Source: JAWXCB01 sp034440455 (lineage in GTDB: Bacteria > Bacteroidota > Bacteroidia > Chitinophagales > CAIOSU01). From it: a DNA stretch of 6,677 nucleotides. The notes beneath the pieces were generated by a model. It was not told where the DNA came from. It worked only from the letters and a program-made list of their open reading frames with translations, and did not search any database. The stretch lies in assembly GCA_034440455.1 (NCBI GenBank), contig JAWXCB010000135.1, positions 1-6,677 on the forward strand. The letters are read 5' to 3'. The stretch's first letter is position 1; every line of letters starts with the position of its first letter. Of the stretch, positions 6,546-6,677 are shown in pieces. Made by a program: the position numbers and the translations under genes.

Positions 6546-6647
6546 GTCGCAGTTGATAAAGCCCAATCCGGCAGCGAGAATAGACCTCTTCGGAAAATGT
6601 AATTCTCATTTAGAGAAAGCCTCTTTTGTTTATGATGCAGTTTGGAC

Positions 6648-6677
6648 TCCCCTCTCCAAATGGAGAGGGGGCGGGGG
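6648..6677. repeat. Palindromic GC-rich repeat, cut by the window end
   Basis: CCCCTCTCCA at 6649-6658 pairs with TGGAGAGGGG at 6661-6670 around two A, and the region continues into GCGGGGG at the edge. I recall similar CCCCTCTCC...GGAGAGGGG elements followed by G-rich sequence in many copies in Bacteroidota intergenic regions, so this is probably one member of a dispersed repeat family. Only this partial copy is visible here. Confidence 0.6.

Overview
The window looks like environmental Bacteroidota DNA. A long secreted protein ends in a type IX secretion (Por) sorting domain, the one clear promoter-like site matches the Bacteroidota -7 consensus TAnnTTTG, genes lack Shine-Dalgarno sequences, and the lysA product carries motifs I recognise from flavobacterial-type diaminopimelate decarboxylases.

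Bases 1-2027 hold most of a diversity-generating retroelement (DGR). In order: an avd gene for the four-helix accessory protein (20-364); a 463-base non-coding stretch holding a perfect 15-bp hairpin (371-403), a smaller inverted repeat (435-460) and the adenine-rich template repeat TR (core 586-732); a second perfect 15-bp hairpin with a T tract (783-821); and the DGR reverse transcriptase (828-2027). The two hairpins flank the TR. Their outer ten base pairs are identical, while the inner pairs differ but remain fully complementary. The TR encodes the end of a Fibrobacter-paralogous-type lectin-like domain in which 23 of 49 codons are Asn. This is the usual DGR design, because adenine mutagenesis of AAY codons gives many residues and no stops. 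I see no variable repeat in the window. The diversified target gene is probably just upstream of base 1 or elsewhere in the genome.

Bases 2028-4170 are chromosomal housekeeping: lysA (diaminopimelate decarboxylase, last step of lysine synthesis), a decayed and frameshifted hotdog-fold thioesterase remnant in the apparent gap after lysA, and a single-domain CheY-like response regulator with its own promoter and a weak terminator.

Bases 4171-6677 carry a 629-residue secreted multidomain protein (signal peptide, Omp28-like thioredoxin-fold region without its cysteines, Ig-like spacer, jelly-roll domain, T9SS tail). A small convergent hypothetical gene on the minus strand follows, then the start of a palindromic dispersed repeat at the window edge. 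Apart from the DGR parts, the genes appear to be separate transcription units.
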